A stretch of DNA of 64,000 nucleotides from Actinomucor elegans (Eukaryota > Mucoromycota > Mucoromycetes > Mucorales > Mucoraceae), in contig JAMSLZ010000003.1 of the NCBI GenBank assembly GCA_026027325.1, forward strand, positions 3,162,001 through 3,226,000, written 5' to 3'. Below the pieces are notes generated by a model. The model did no database searches, was not told where the DNA came from, and saw only the letters and a program-made list of their open reading frames with translations. A program made the translations under genes and the position numbers. Positions 35,549 to 47,615 of the stretch are shown here, one piece after another; the first letter of the stretch is position 1, and each line of letters begins with the position of its first letter.

Positions 35549-37005
35549 ATGTCTGACGAAAAGAGCAAAAAGCCTGCTAGTAATGAATACCAAAGATAAC
35601 AAGTTAATTTACATACTTATTCTATTGTTTGAATAGACACGGCGTTCAAGCAGCAGCGTCTCAAGGCTTGGCAACCACTTTTAACACCAAAAACTGTATT
35701 ACCTACATTGTTTGTTGCAGGCATCATCTTTGCTCCATTAGGTGGCCTCTTTTTATATCAAAGCGATACTGTAATATGAAAACATATAAATCATTTTATC
35801 AATGCTCATCGTGTATTTACATTCTAGGTGAATGAAGTGATTATTGATTACACCAACTGTAAGAATGCTAATTCCACTCCACAATCCTTGGACTCGAGTT
35901 TATATTCCTACAAATTCACTGATGAAGGAACCGGACGTAAGATTTCAAAAGCCTTTGAAGCTCAAACTATCTTAGCTAACCCGCAAACATAGAAATGTAT
36001 GCACCTACGTATCGTTTTACTCCTAATCCTGTAGCAGGCGAACCAGACCTTTGTGCTATTCGATTTGGCATACCTATACCACTAAAAACACCCATCTTTC
36101 TTTACTATCGATTAACCAACTTTTATCAAAACCATCGTAAATACGTCAAGAGTCTTAGTTATGATCAACTTCACGGTGATGAGATTTCACAAATGGATGC
36201 CGCCAGTTCATGTTCGCCTGTGGCTATTGATCCTGTTACTAATAAAATTATCTATCCTTGTGGACTCATAGCCAATTCTATGTTTAATGGTAATTATACA
36301 TCCACCAGAGGAGCTTGAGCACTAGTATTAACTTGTTTTTGTCATTAGATACATTCAAAATTACGATTGTTAATCCACCAGGTAATCCTCCAAGTGCCGA
36401 ATTAGGATTCAGCGAAAAAAACATTGCATGGCCTGCCGATAAGAACAGATTAGCACCTACGCGGATGAAGCCAGAAGACCTCGTTCCACCACCCAATTGG
36501 CAAAAAAAGTATCCCAATGGATATTCAGCTGGCCAGATGTTTAATCCACAGGAAGATGAACATTTTCAAGTTTGGATGAGAACAAGTTGGTATCCTACCT
36601 TTAGAAAGCTTTATGCTGCTTTAAGAGAAGGGACATTAGAAGCAGGAACTTATGAAGTTACTGTGGAATTAAGTAGGTTACATGTATGCGTTTATTGATA
36701 CATCAAACTCATCCATCGTTTTAGACTACGATATCACTGCTTATGGCGGTACTAAATCCATTGTATTGACTGGCACTTCGTTCCTTGGTGATAGAAACCC
36801 TTTCATGGGCTTGGCTTGGATTGTAATGGGTTGTATATGTACCTTTCTTGGAGTTGTATTCTTGGGTTGGCACTTTTTCAAGCCAAGGTAAAGCACAAAC
36901 GATACATCAAATAGTATAAATAGATACTAACTCTATTTTCTGAATAGAAAACTTGGTGATCATGATCGTCTTTCTTGGCAGCAATCATCTGTACCAGGTT
37001 CATAA
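35549..37005 (+). CDS. Cdc50/Lem3-family P4-ATPase (flippase) subunit
   Basis: Seven exons (35549-35579, 35637-35770, 35828-35936, 35993-36289, 36349-36672, 36725-36887, 36948-37005) give 371 aa. The N-terminus reads [19 protein letters not shown], the conserved cytosolic FKQQxLxAWxP motif, then membrane segment 1 ([19 protein letters not shown]). The large lumenal domain has paired cysteines (ssCsPvai...[13 protein letters not shown]), [12 protein letters not shown] and [15 protein letters not shown], and the region before segment 2 reads [15 protein letters not shown]. These are diagnostic of Cdc50/Lem3 proteins, which escort P4-ATPases to move phospholipids to the cytosolic leaflet. The intron 36673-36724 is needed to restore [12 protein letters not shown]. 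Which P4-ATPase it partners is unknown. Confidence 0.94.
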
Positions 37006-37044
37006 GAAACTGATAAAGAACTTTATATTTAAAATAAACGCCTA

Positions 37045-37091
<47 letters not shown>

Positions 37092-37110
37092 GCTGCTGCT
37101 GCTGCTGGCG
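37045..37110 (+). repeat. (TTA)n followed by (GCT)n microsatellite
   Basis: About 14 TTA/ATT triplets followed directly by five GCT triplets, 40 bp after the CDC50-like stop, so probably in its 3' UTR. Confidence 0.9.
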
Positions 37111-38689
37111 GTCTAGCTTTCTGTAATGACATGTACTAGTAGCTATGAATGCATACTCATTGCAATCCAGCTAAATAAAAATTGGAGTAGGTCCAGCAGT
37201 TTATTTTGAACTTGTATTTGCAATTAAATAGGACACTAAATCTGAATCAGTTGCTAGACCTACTGATGATCATTCAATCTAGTTTGTTTGAATTGCATTT
37301 AATTTACTTGTGATTATTAATGTAAATACTGTAGAAAGTGAAGCGCACGTCTTCAGAATTGCATGCAAAAAATCATTTCACTCATACCCATCAGAGATGT
37401 TTCCATAATAGACGCCTAATCAGTAAAGCTGATCATGTATAGGAAAATGGCAAGTAGGCTATGAAAGAGTGACGTGTCCATACCGAATGGTAAGATACGA
37501 ATCACTTAGACATTTCTGTCAAGCAATCTGAAGAGGAATAAGGAGTAGTGTAAGTAAGATCTTGCTGTGGAAAGAAATGTTGTTAACAAAAGAGTGCGCT
37601 TGTATTGGAAAATTCATTAATTCGATTGAGGTTTTGTATGGAAATATCTACGGAATTTGAGGGGCCGAATAGCAGATGATTCACAGAGAGGTAATTCAAT
37701 AAAAACCGACATATACGCAATCAGCCAACATTAATACTTATGCTATACATGACGAGGTTGTTCTTATATATTCTAGACTAAGCCCGTATCTCAACTTGAG
37801 CCTTTAACGAAGCAGATATTATATTACTTATCTTAATCATCTATCGAATGATTGGGGGGCGACTGTTTCTTGTACGTACATTTTTCATCGATGGTGACAA
37901 AAAGATCCTTTCTATTGATGAATGCAAGTTTTTTACGATTTATCAAGAATGATAAGCTGTTATATCGACTTGTTTCTCTACGACCGCATTGGCTGAGTGA
38001 TAAACACACTATATACTATGTCTGACAGGTTTCAATAGCAATGCCTTATGTGCATATATGTGAATCCCTGCAATATTTGTTGAGATAAATTGAGATAAGC
38101 TAATTTGGAGGTCCGTAAATAGCTTAGTATTTGTCTTTTATATTTTACTATTCTTATACATATGCTTTTTTGTAATAGCCGGACACATATTGACACTTCC
38201 TCTAGAGTATCTTTGTTATTTTCAGTTGTATAATACATATTGGGCTGAAACTATTTCGAATATAGTTGGGAGCTTTTCATTGATCGTTATTTGTTATATA
38301 GCAGGAATTACGATTTGCAAGCAGGCTGTATGGCTCGTATGATAAAGCTTGTTGGCGCTTCATGTATGATACAGGTATAGTTGGCATTGTTTTTTAGCAT
38401 TTCATATGTACTATATATCTTTCTATATGCATTACATGTATATATCTACAGCCGTTGTTAGAACTCGATATGGCTTTCCAATTGTATTTTGAAAAGGAAA
38501 TAATTAGTGGATTAACTTGTTCTGAACATGTTCCATGTATCAAATGCAACACTTGACCGGGTTGATGGAATAATTAGGTTATTATTAGTTCTACTTCACC
38601 TAAAATGGATATAGAATATAGTATGCTCCTAAAAAAAATGGTACAATTACTGCACTTTAGTAAAATAATGGATTTGATAAATCTAGTGC

Positions 38690-38740
38690 TTCATTTGAAC
38701 ATGTACTAGTCATTGGATGTAGAGTATTAAAGATCGTCTG
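38690..38740 (+). repeat. Dispersed repeat family, copy 3
   Basis: TTTGAACATGTACTAGTCAT followed by TGGATGTAGAGTATTAAAG; diverged core. Confidence 0.5.
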
Positions 38741-39230
38741 ATTTCAGAGTATATCAAATTTCGAAATATATGTCTTTTTTTTTTGTGTGGAGCAAGATGA
38801 AGGATATTCAAAGACCTGTCTCATTAACGCCACACGCTAAATATATCTGAAAGTATGCGAAAGCATTATATATATATACATATATTGCGATATATGAAAC
38901 TTTCGCGCTTTAACTGCATTTCTAAAATTTCCAAAAAAAAAAAAAAAAAAAAAAAAAAGGTACTTTAATCACTCTATCTCAATAAATTAAAAGCGATACC
39001 AAGCAAATTGTACACAATTAGATGTACTGCTCTATTTTTCACGTCTTGTATTAATCCACTTTGCATCCATCGACAATCTTTTATCTTTAAACATAAGGTC
39101 AAAATTCAGGCCGCCCAAAAATCTTTATTCATGATCGATTTGATTGGTTGGCAGCGAGATAATACTATATCAATATCTATTTGGGCTTTTGCTCCGAGGC
39201 CGATTTCGATCTATTATTGGGTATCGGTGT

Positions 39231-40113
39231 TTATTCAAATATATTTTTTATAAAATCTTGCAGCATACTATTTACATTATGATCAGCTTGTTTTTGCTGT
39301 AAATAAAGTAATGTTTTACGTTTAACATGATCGCCGTAATGTATTGTCAATTCACCACAATTTCTAATCATTTCTTGGTATATACTACTATGCAAAAATC
39401 GTAAAAAACTGGACTCCAATAAAATATACACAGAGGATTTTGCTTCGTTAAACAACTTGTAATCATATTGGTCTTCAGATAAGCGAGAACATATATTGCG
39501 TTTAACTCTATCATCCAAATTCACTTCCAAGTCAGAATCGCTGCAAATAAATTTGTCATATATACAGTTTGCTAATGTGCTACTTGTTTGCTTTTCAAAT
39601 TGTTCGACTTGCAAAAAAAAGAACTAGTGATAATATGTTAGTCAGAGGCAGTTTTCTGGTGTTCATTATTAAAAAGCTTACCAAATTCTCGGAGCTGAAT
39701 TCTTCTAATAGGAAATGTAGAAAATAACATAAAGGTATTTTTGATTCCAACATAGCCTTTAAACCTTCTCGTTTGATTTCACTTATACACACATCAACAG
39801 GAGCTGGTTCGCCAAAAAAGCCATCCAATTTTCGACAAGTTCGAGAAATTTTGAGTTTATACATGGCATGGATATCTAATCCAGTTACGATTTGTTGCGA
39901 TCCGTCTTCATTGAAACTGGGCATGGATAATAAAGTAGCTACTAGACTTGCTCTTCTGGATGGCGGCTTCTCATCGCTACCACAACAAGCAGAAGAGCGC
40001 CTGGATTTTGATATCGACTTTCTTGTTCTCGATGACAGGTAAATGTCATTATTGTTTGTTGAATTACTGGAGGAATAGCCACTTCCTTGGCTTGCTCTAC
40101 GGATTTTGGTCAT
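39231..40113 (-). CDS. RGS-domain protein (G-protein signalling regulator)
   Basis: Two exons (39682-40113 and 39231-39623) joined in phase 0 by a 58-bp intron; 274 aa. The C-terminal half is an RGS domain: IPLCYFLHFLLEEFSSENL-FFFLQVEQFEKQ, IYDKFICSDSDLEVNLDDRV and YDYKLFNEAKSSVYILLESS-FLRFLHSSIYQEMI, matching the nine-helix fold with the conserved SENL and Asn/Asp contacts. It should accelerate GTP hydrolysis by a G-alpha subunit. The N-terminal ~70 residues are basic and Ser-rich with RRXS motifs (SRRSSACC, SRRASL), possible PKA/AGC kinase sites and a possible palmitoylation site. No DEP or membrane segment was seen. Confidence 0.9.
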
Positions 40114-42799
40114 GTTGGTAAAAAAGGGACGAGAAAATTTTTGGAGTTGCGTTTCATCATATACTGGTAAATGACGTAGAAACCAAACCAGTTAAAACTT
40201 TTCTTCTGCTTTTGAAATATAAAGTGATCCGAAACATGTTCCATAAAATCGATGTCAGGCTTCTGCTTTAGATTTAGGCCATTTTGAACCTTATTTTGAC
40301 AGCTACCCAAAACGTGAACAGAGCTTTACTCAGGTATATGATACTAACGTTAAAAGTACAGCATGCTTTTACTGATCAAAATTACTTGATGCGTGTAACA
40401 TTGACACAACCAAGATGACAGTCGGCTCTCAATTGAATGAAACAATCGGTAGATATTGAATCACGAGTTTCTTTATATAAGAATATGAACTCGCATCTAT
40501 TATGCCTTCCCTGGTATTGCAGAACGGCCTTCTTTAGTTCACAGAGAGTCCCTGGCCTTTGTAAGCATTGCTCAAGTTGAAAAGAAAGTGGGCACATACA
40601 AAGAAACATTACTAAATACTGATAATAGAGACGAGATGTGTCAATTGAAAGGGTAAAGAGCAATCAAATCAATAATACTGCATGCAATATTATCCCGCAG
40701 GCCTTTACCTCGTTCTTTCTGACCAAAACACATGTTTTTACACTGCGTTATGTAGAAAATATGCACAAATATGTTCTAGATGCTAGGAAAACCAAAGTCT
40801 TTGTAGACTGATCTATCAACGTATGTTTATAAACAGTTCTCCCCTAATTGTCTTCAGCTAACCGTATATATACATTTATTCCTTTCCACTGACCGAAGCT
40901 AGAATATGCTTTGGGCTCAAGGACGTTAATGGCGCTTTCTTAAGAAGAAAAGTTCATGTTAGCAAACAGCCAATCAGTAAATGCTTAAAGAACGAACTTA
41001 GATTCACTAAACTATTGTCATGGAATAGTTTTTGCATTATCTTATATTCGTTTAAAGTATTAGTCATTATTTCCCAAAGAGTTGTTGGGCACATGTAGAA
41101 TAAGCCATGTTTTATATGGATTAAATTACATCAACGCCTTCAAAAATCTTCATAAAGTATAACTTTGGCTGTACCAAGTCATGACCATTGGCGTATTCAA
41201 ACTACGGATGTATTTGGCAGCCACGGTATCCTTATACAAGTAAGAGTATACATTCAGTAATAATCAAAGGAAGTGCTTCAATTACCATTCAACAGCATTC
41301 TTTCATCGATAGGATATATAATTAAACTATAGATCTATTCTTTTAAAATCAAGCGCTTTTCTCATCTGAGCGTCCAGGGCGTCCTCTATTTATCTACCCA
41401 TCACTAAGCGAATGATTTTTGCAAGTTGATTGGTTCTTTTTTACTTTATCAACGATGGGCTCCAAACAACAAAGAACTTCTTGGTAGTGTCGTCCATGTA
41501 CTATCCGACTTGAACTTGTTGTAACAACTGCAGAAAAACCTTGTCAATTTATATTAACTATAGGAAACAAACACAGCCAAGTAATAAAAGATAATTAAAC
41601 ACTAAGTGCTTTATAATTCATCGTAAAAGACATTCTGTCTTTGCGTTCAAGTTTAGTTTGTTTAACAATTTCATGCAAAGACTGTGTAGAGAACAAGACA
41701 AATGTGCATCTTTTCTCTCTTCATTTTGGATACTATGAATATGGTGAGAATATTTAAGCATGGTCACAGTTGATTTTAGTATTAAATATCAATGACTTTA
41801 ACCTTTGCATAAGCCTACTGCAACAATATCTTTTTTTTTTAACTCCTAGACATACTTAACTTCGTTCTCTAGGGAATGTGACCATCAGCTCATAAAAGTC
41901 TATTGTCGGTATATACTTTACCAGAGACCCACCTTTTGTTTAGAAGCAATCTATCTTCAACCTAATTAATTTCATCTCAGTGGAACTTTCCTCAACTTCC
42001 ACTACTTCTGAAACATCTATCTTATTCGACAGCTTGTTGGTTGTTAACAGTGTAGTTCCTGGGGCCGTTCAGGGCAGTATTTTTTTACATTGAAGTTCTT
42101 CGAGCAGGTGAATTTTAACGTTCTGATGACCTCAAACACTACATCCAACGCAATAATGTTTGCCTTACAATTGACAGTTTTTTCCTTTGAACCTATAGCC
42201 AGAGGTATTCCAGCGTCGAGGATGCTAAAAGAAAGCCAAGTAGCTGATAAACTGGAACCTAAAGGTTGATTAAAAGTAGAACTTGCATACTGGGTATTTT
42301 TTGAAAATGGAATGAAGAATATCAAGCCAAGTATAGTTGAAACCATGTCGATGTAGGCTATGAAATGATTTTCTAGTGACAAGCAAGAGGGCCGCGTGAT
42401 TAACATCGAGATCAGGGCATTTTTCGTTGAATGCGACTAAGAAAAGAGGTTTCGATAATCAAAACCAAAGTCATCAGGAAAACAATAGGGAATATCCAAA
42501 GTATGGTTGGAACAGTCTTGCTTTTGGGATCTAGCTATTTAGACAAATTTATGTCTGCTACTTAAATAACAGACATTTTGATTATCTTTAGATAATTTTT
42601 ATTATTATTATTATCTAACAGGTTACTCGGTAATGTTTATTGGAATGGCACTTGTTAACAAAAAATACATGCTTTATACATGACTACATTTTTGTCACTT
42701 GAATATATAAAAACTCGTAACCCTGTTGTATGAATCTACTGGCGACTAAAAAAAAAAGACAGTTTTTATCGATTCAAAAAACTGATGCTGCCAAATAGA

Positions 42800-42870
42800 C
42801 TTATAGATCTCTCGATCGATCTTGATTTAAAATTACATTTGACAACTAGTGCATGTGCAGAATAAACTAC
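42800..42870 (-). repeat. Dispersed repeat family, copy 4
   Basis: TTATAGATCTCTCGATCGAT then CTTGATTTAAAATTACATTTG and AGAATAAACTAC; same orientation as copy 1. Confidence 0.55.
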
Positions 42871-42962
42871 ATTTACTGGAACCATTATTAAATTGAAGCA
42901 CAAAGGATATATCTGTTACATTTTAGTATCATGTTGCATACACTTCCCACTAGTCGTATACA

Positions 42963-43025
42963 TAGATCAATAAATCTTTCCACCGATTCCGGTCAAATAT
43001 TACATTTGATTAGTCATGTTCATTA
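42963..43025 (-). repeat. Dispersed repeat family, copy 5
   Basis: GATCAATAAATCTTTCCACC then TCAAATATTACATTTGATTA, a diverged copy lying 100 bp from copy 4. Confidence 0.5.
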
Positions 43026-44299
43026 CAAGTTGTGACATCTAGCATAGAGAAACCTCTAATCTATTTTGACGCTTTATCAAGTAAAATGATTCGTTTTCCA
43101 ATCACATCCATCTATTGATACGGAGACTACGTATTTTTTTGTAAGATATCTGTCTTTTAACAATAATTTCGTTCGATATCTACATTCAGGGCATTGCTAA
43201 GAACCTATTATGTTTCACACCCTTTTGATTCACATCGAAGAAAACCTTAACCTAAAAGCATTATCAGCCATTACCTTGTCAAATGATGCTATCACGCCAA
43301 GTAAAATGGCAATATGCTCTTTTTCATTGGCATTCCATCATGACGTGTTTCAACAGAAGTCTTTTTATAAGAAATGGTTCGTTTTTTATTTATTGTTATA
43401 ATAACAAAAAATGTCTTTTTCTGTACTACGTTTGTTATCATTTTGAAAAACGTACGAGATTTGCAGGGATTTTAATCTTTAGCCCTGTCAAAGCCAGCCA
43501 AGTCTAAGTTTTTTTTCCTTGCCGATCTACAATAATCATACCGCTGAGTGCACCTCTACCTACGCACAATTAAAAATAGGTTCGATATGTCACATTCTGC
43601 TTACCTGAAATAGCAGTTGGCACAAATTTCAGAGCAAACAGACCGGGTAAGTCATCGGAGCACCGTTCCTTTATGCACATGGCTCATGTACTTTGTTAAA
43701 GTCGCTTAATATAAGGAAACACGCGAGCAATGATACCTTGAATAGACAGACCATTATTAAACCAATGTTACTCACATCATCTATATCAACACTACTATGT
43801 CCATATGTCGAATTGACTCGTGAATCAACTCGACTTGTAAAATGTTCATCGCAAGGACCCCCAAGCCATGGTGTCCTTCTGATTATCTATATAAAGTATA
43901 GTATCGGCTTGATTCTTTGGGTACAGAACAGGGAAATGAATCAGGTTTGGGGACACATTTGGGCGCTCAAAGCATCCAGTGATATCTAGTGCCACATTTG
44001 TTATAGACTAACGAATATAAGAGGTGATGACTTGTCGTACAAAAAGAGCACTTATATTTTCAATTCCGTTTGTGCTTCTGGTATATATGATATTGAACCT
44101 GCTACAGTCTGTTTAATGGGTAGAGCCTTTAAAGCTTCCTGAATCATGATAAAACACATTCATTCTCAAGACGGCTTTTATGAATGTTTTGAGTATTTTT
44201 TTTTTTTTTTTTATATATATATTTTTTTATTTTTTCGAAATAATAGATAATTTTTAAGAGAACGTGCTTATTGTATTAAACAGTTTCATTGCCCGTAAA

Positions 44300-45480
44300 G
44301 CAATTCACCTCCTACAGCTTCAATACTAAAGTCCCAGAATTCTGCAATGCCATTTGGTTTGTAATACATATTGACACAGTCTTTGACAGGAACTAACTGC
44401 TTCAGTCTACATAACAATCATGAGTATATAATCATTTTACATGCAAACATTTTCTTCGTGGCTTGTGATGGCCAAACTACTTTTCAGCCATCGATAAAAA
44501 ATTTCGCAGCATTTCAACCAAGGCGAGGGTGCGCGACCTTTCACCCCTCGTACAAGAACGCGGTCTGGGCCCACTTGAGTCAATGTCGCTTTCAAATCTA
44601 TCAAAAGATAGAATATTGAATCCAAAGGTTTAGATAAAACCTGTTCAATCACTAGTAGACACAGATCACCAGTCTTATTTAGTTTTATCACGACAAAGTG
44701 ACTTGAAGGACCGTATGCAATGATGGGGTGCCCCATATTAGCGAAGCCACCGTGTGGGGAATCGGCAGCTAAACGCCAATCGGCAAAGTTACCGCCTGTA
44801 GCATGGCAGTCATATTCTATAATATGACCTACAAGTGATGCAGTCGCTTACAAGTCATATGGAGTGGGAATATTTTTATTCGTGCATTTAAAAAACTAAG
44901 AGTCTACAACATGGCCTGTAGTCACAATATCATCCCCTGCAGTAATATCATGGGCTCCAAAATAGGCATGAAGAGATAGAATGGCCTACTTTGGGGAAGA
45001 CAGTCTTTTAATGTTCAAATGGCTTTGGGTGGGTGGAAGGGTAAATCGAGGAATGAAAAGTAAACTGCTTCAATTGGTCTAAAAAAAAGCTATCAAATCA
45101 TCATCCTCCACAGCAGTGATCTAGGCATGAGATAGGCCCATTTCTCTTAATATATCTTCAACGATTTCCTTGAGCAATACAGATCTCAGTATACCCAGCA
45201 TTCGTCACTAGCTTGGTCTTGTTTTGAATCACATCAGACAAGATGCGACATGTTCTTTACCATCATCGTCTTGTTTCATCATACGACCTTGCTTTGGTCT
45301 AATGTCAAAGATACCCATAGCAATTTCTATATAAAATTTGAGCAGGTTAGGTGTGTTACTGATCGTTTTGCATTAATTATGTACCTGCGAGATAATCGGC
45401 GACTAGATAATTCAAATCTGATTCCTCGTGCTTAATTAATTGAAAAGCAGCTTCCGGCGAATCTCCGTAAAAAGCTGAAT
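44300..45480 (-). pseudogene. Decayed AtuA/DUF1446-family gene
   Basis: Minus-strand fragments in the correct order match the acyclic terpene utilisation AtuA family. The N-terminal FYGDSPEAAFQLI...YLVADYLA is joined over a ~60-bp intron to EIAMGIFDIRPKQGRMM. Then come SDVIQNKTKLVTNAG, IVEDILREMGLSHA-stop-ITAVEDDDL, AYFGAHDITAGDDIVTTGHV, GHIIEYDCHATGGNF and LAADSPHGGFANMGHP. The last part reads KATLTQVGPDRVLVRGVKGR. The frame changes after TNAG and contains an in-frame TAG within SHA-stop-IT, with more breaks further on, so the gene is dead. AtuA proteins are found in bacteria (citronellol/geraniol catabolism) and as uncharacterised homologues in many fungi. The extent at the 3' end is approximate. 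Confidence 0.85.
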
Positions 45481-45831
45481 AACAATAAATTCTTTAGGTC
45501 GTTTCATACATATTTTTAGTGCCAAAGAAAGAAGAAGAAAAAAGAAATCTATTTGATATGCCAAAATATGTTTAATTCATGATAGTTTGTGGCACATCTA
45601 AACAATCAAATCTACAAAAATGCTTAAAAACAAGTGCTTATCAAGCATTGCATTAGAAAAAATAGTTCGGTTATGAATGCCTCGGGAAACACATGAACTG
45701 AGCCTGGAGTTTGTGTTCCAATGCGAATTTAGTCTTTTTTCTCTAAATGTCAAATGTGCATCTATTCCTATCGGCAGTAATCAAGCATATTACGATGGGA
45801 ATTCCACCTTGCTTCTTTTTTGATATTTCTT

Positions 45832-45874
<43 letters not shown>

Positions 45875-46801
45875 GTTGTAAGGCTTAGTGTGTTTCTTTT
45901 TTTTTTTTTTTCTAAAAAAAAATATATTAGCGTATTTCCTGGAATTTATAATAACTACCATGCCTAAACGTTAAACGGCCTATGAATGTAAATATATCTA
46001 ATCAATTAAAGCAGCCAATCAAAACGTCTATCGCGCGTATTTTATATCGAAAATCAAAACGCGTAATATTTGCATTTCATTGGTCATCGGGGTTGACGCG
46101 CTTTAGGTGTGGCAATCACAAATCGAGATTATATCAGCGAGTAAGTGGTATAACGGTGCAATAGTCGAGAAAACCACAAGATATAATTCATTCTTTTCAA
46201 TGAACATATTTTTATGATCATATATCTAAATTTACAGATGCTAGATATTCTTAAACATGAAACACCTATACATGAAGCGGCGATTAAACATATTCTCAAG
46301 ACGCGAAGCAATACCCAATGATGATCTCTAGATTGGCACCTTCTAAATCAGCGATCAACCAAGATTCGTCCATGATTTCCATACATAATATAGAAAAAAA
46401 CACGCTCTCTACAATGAACTAGGTTTCATCTTGAATCATTGCCATTGATAGGCACTAGAAGTTTCTAAAAAGATATAGTCTATTTTCTGCGAATTTGAGC
46501 TTACATGTTACGATGGCACAGCAGATTCAGCTTCTAATTGAAGAATCCTTTTCATGCAAATAATGCATATACTTTATGCAAAATACGAGTGAAATGGAAG
46601 AATGATCAAGCTGAGCAATAATCTTTTGTTACATGATCAAATAGTTGCGGTACGTCACCGAGTCTCTTTGGCTTTCTGAGTACGAAACAAAACGCGCCAC
46701 CAAATAAAGTAATGATACACGTAGTTCTTGTTTATTCTTTTTTTTTTTCAAAAAAAAAATAGGGCCAATCTTTTTTTTTTTGGAAAAGAGTATTATATCC
46801 T
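45481..46801. other. Intergenic with long homopolymer runs
   Basis: About 1.3 kb. It includes a T run followed by about 34 A at 45832-45871 and a second T run at 45897-45912. The final ~60 bp before the LAMTOR3 start contain further T/A runs. No supported exon. Confidence 0.55.
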
Positions 46802-47337
46802 ATGGAAGCAAATTTCAACGAGACTTGCAGTCGTTTGTTTTATAGCGGACTTTTGGTTGCAATGGTAACTGATCGAGATGGCGTGATTATATTGAAAAGT
46901 AAATAATCTCGAGATTTGACCCCGAGATTTTAAATATATTTAACCTTTTGAGCAGGTGCTTCAGATAAAGCGAAAGATGATATGACAAAGCCAATAATCC
47001 CTACTACATTTGCTATAGCCAATAACCAGGCAAGTGCCCAAAGAATCATGAGGTTCTTGAATGAACCAATAATAACGGCTTCCTGGATAGGCATCTAAAC
47101 TCGGACTTGAACATAATAAAAGTATCATTAGCGTTTATGATCAATATCAAGTTATCCAATTGGACCAGCAACCTTTAGTGATTACAATTGTAGCAGAGGC
47201 TTCAGCCAATACCGGTAAGCCATTTTATTGTTTTTGCTGAGTAAGTGTATAAACTGTATTGTATAGGCCTATTCATGAATCTTGGTGATAATTTGCTGAA
47301 ATTGACAGAACCACTAGTAGAAGCTATGAATGAATAA
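46802..47337 (+). CDS. LAMTOR3 (MP1) homologue, Ragulator complex subunit
   Basis: Four small exons (46802-46898, 46956-47029, 47091-47214, 47267-47337) give 121 aa, the usual length (human 124). The roadblock/LC7 fold is clear: SGLLVAMVTDRDGVIILK, IIPTTFAIANNQ-ASKLGL, NKSIISVYDQYQVIQLDQ, PLVITIVAEASANTGLFMNL. LAMTOR3 pairs with LAMTOR2 in the Ragulator scaffold that anchors Rag GTPases and activates TORC1 on the vacuole/lysosome. The second intron (47030-47090) is a GC..AG intron with donor CAG|GCAAGT. Every residue of the conserved NNQASKLGL junction is restored by it, and no GT donor works. It sits directly upstream of, and on the same strand as, the QxW protein gene. Confidence 0.92.
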
Positions 47338-47615
47338 TAGTTTTCATGCAGAGATATAAATAAAGCGAGCGAATTAATTGGTATTTAGCATTGACCAACA
47401 GTTAGACACAAGGCACCAGTAAAATGCTGGTGTAACTTGCAAGTCAATAATAAAGAACGGGATTTGTAAATATGTTTAGTAGGACAAATCAAATTACCTT
47501 TTGCGGGTAACTTGAAAAAATGTATAAATACCCTGTCTTCCCAATTGCTATTTCTGCCTTCTTATTCCTGCTTAATTTTTTTTCAGTTATACCTATCCTA
47601 TATCCCTTTATTAAA

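Larger units (their letters stand above)
37006..39230. other. Intergenic, gene-poor
   Basis: About 2.2 kb. It holds the TTA microsatellite at 37045-37110, a dispersed-repeat copy near 38690-38740 and a 25-bp A run near 38932-38958. An 82-codon open frame (39008-39253) lacks protein-like features. Confidence 0.5.
40114..44270. other. Gene-poor region with repeat copies and possible decayed coding traces
   Basis: About 4.2 kb. Open frames such as 42044-42406 (minus, 120 codons) and 40382-40663 (minus) are not recognised and could be remnants. On the minus strand near 43860-43990 a short frame ending KDTMAWGSLR resembles the N-terminal part of HSPA12-type Hsp70-like proteins, but is too short to call. 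Dispersed-repeat copies lie at about 42800 and 42963. Confidence 0.45.

Noticed and set aside
40382..40663. Cys-containing minus-strand frame upstream of the RGS gene
   Set aside because: No family match, uncertain start, no splice support.
42044..42406. 120-codon minus-strand frame starting MLITRPSCLS
   Set aside because: Length is within chance for this much intergenic DNA, with no recognisable motif; might be a remnant but not called.
43860..43990. Possible HSPA12/Hsp70-like fragment (ILYIDNQKDTMAWGS) on the minus strand
   Set aside because: Too short; the defining phosphate-binding DFGTT segment is not found upstream.
45743..45961. Frame rich in Phe/Lys runs
   Set aside because: Produced by poly-T/poly-A homopolymers.
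46927..47098. Minus-strand frame encoding a small hydrophobic protein starting MPIQEAVIIG
   Set aside because: It is antisense to exons 2 and 3 of the LAMTOR3 gene and the GC..AG intron; the plus-strand product matches a known family in full, so the antisense frame is a by-product.
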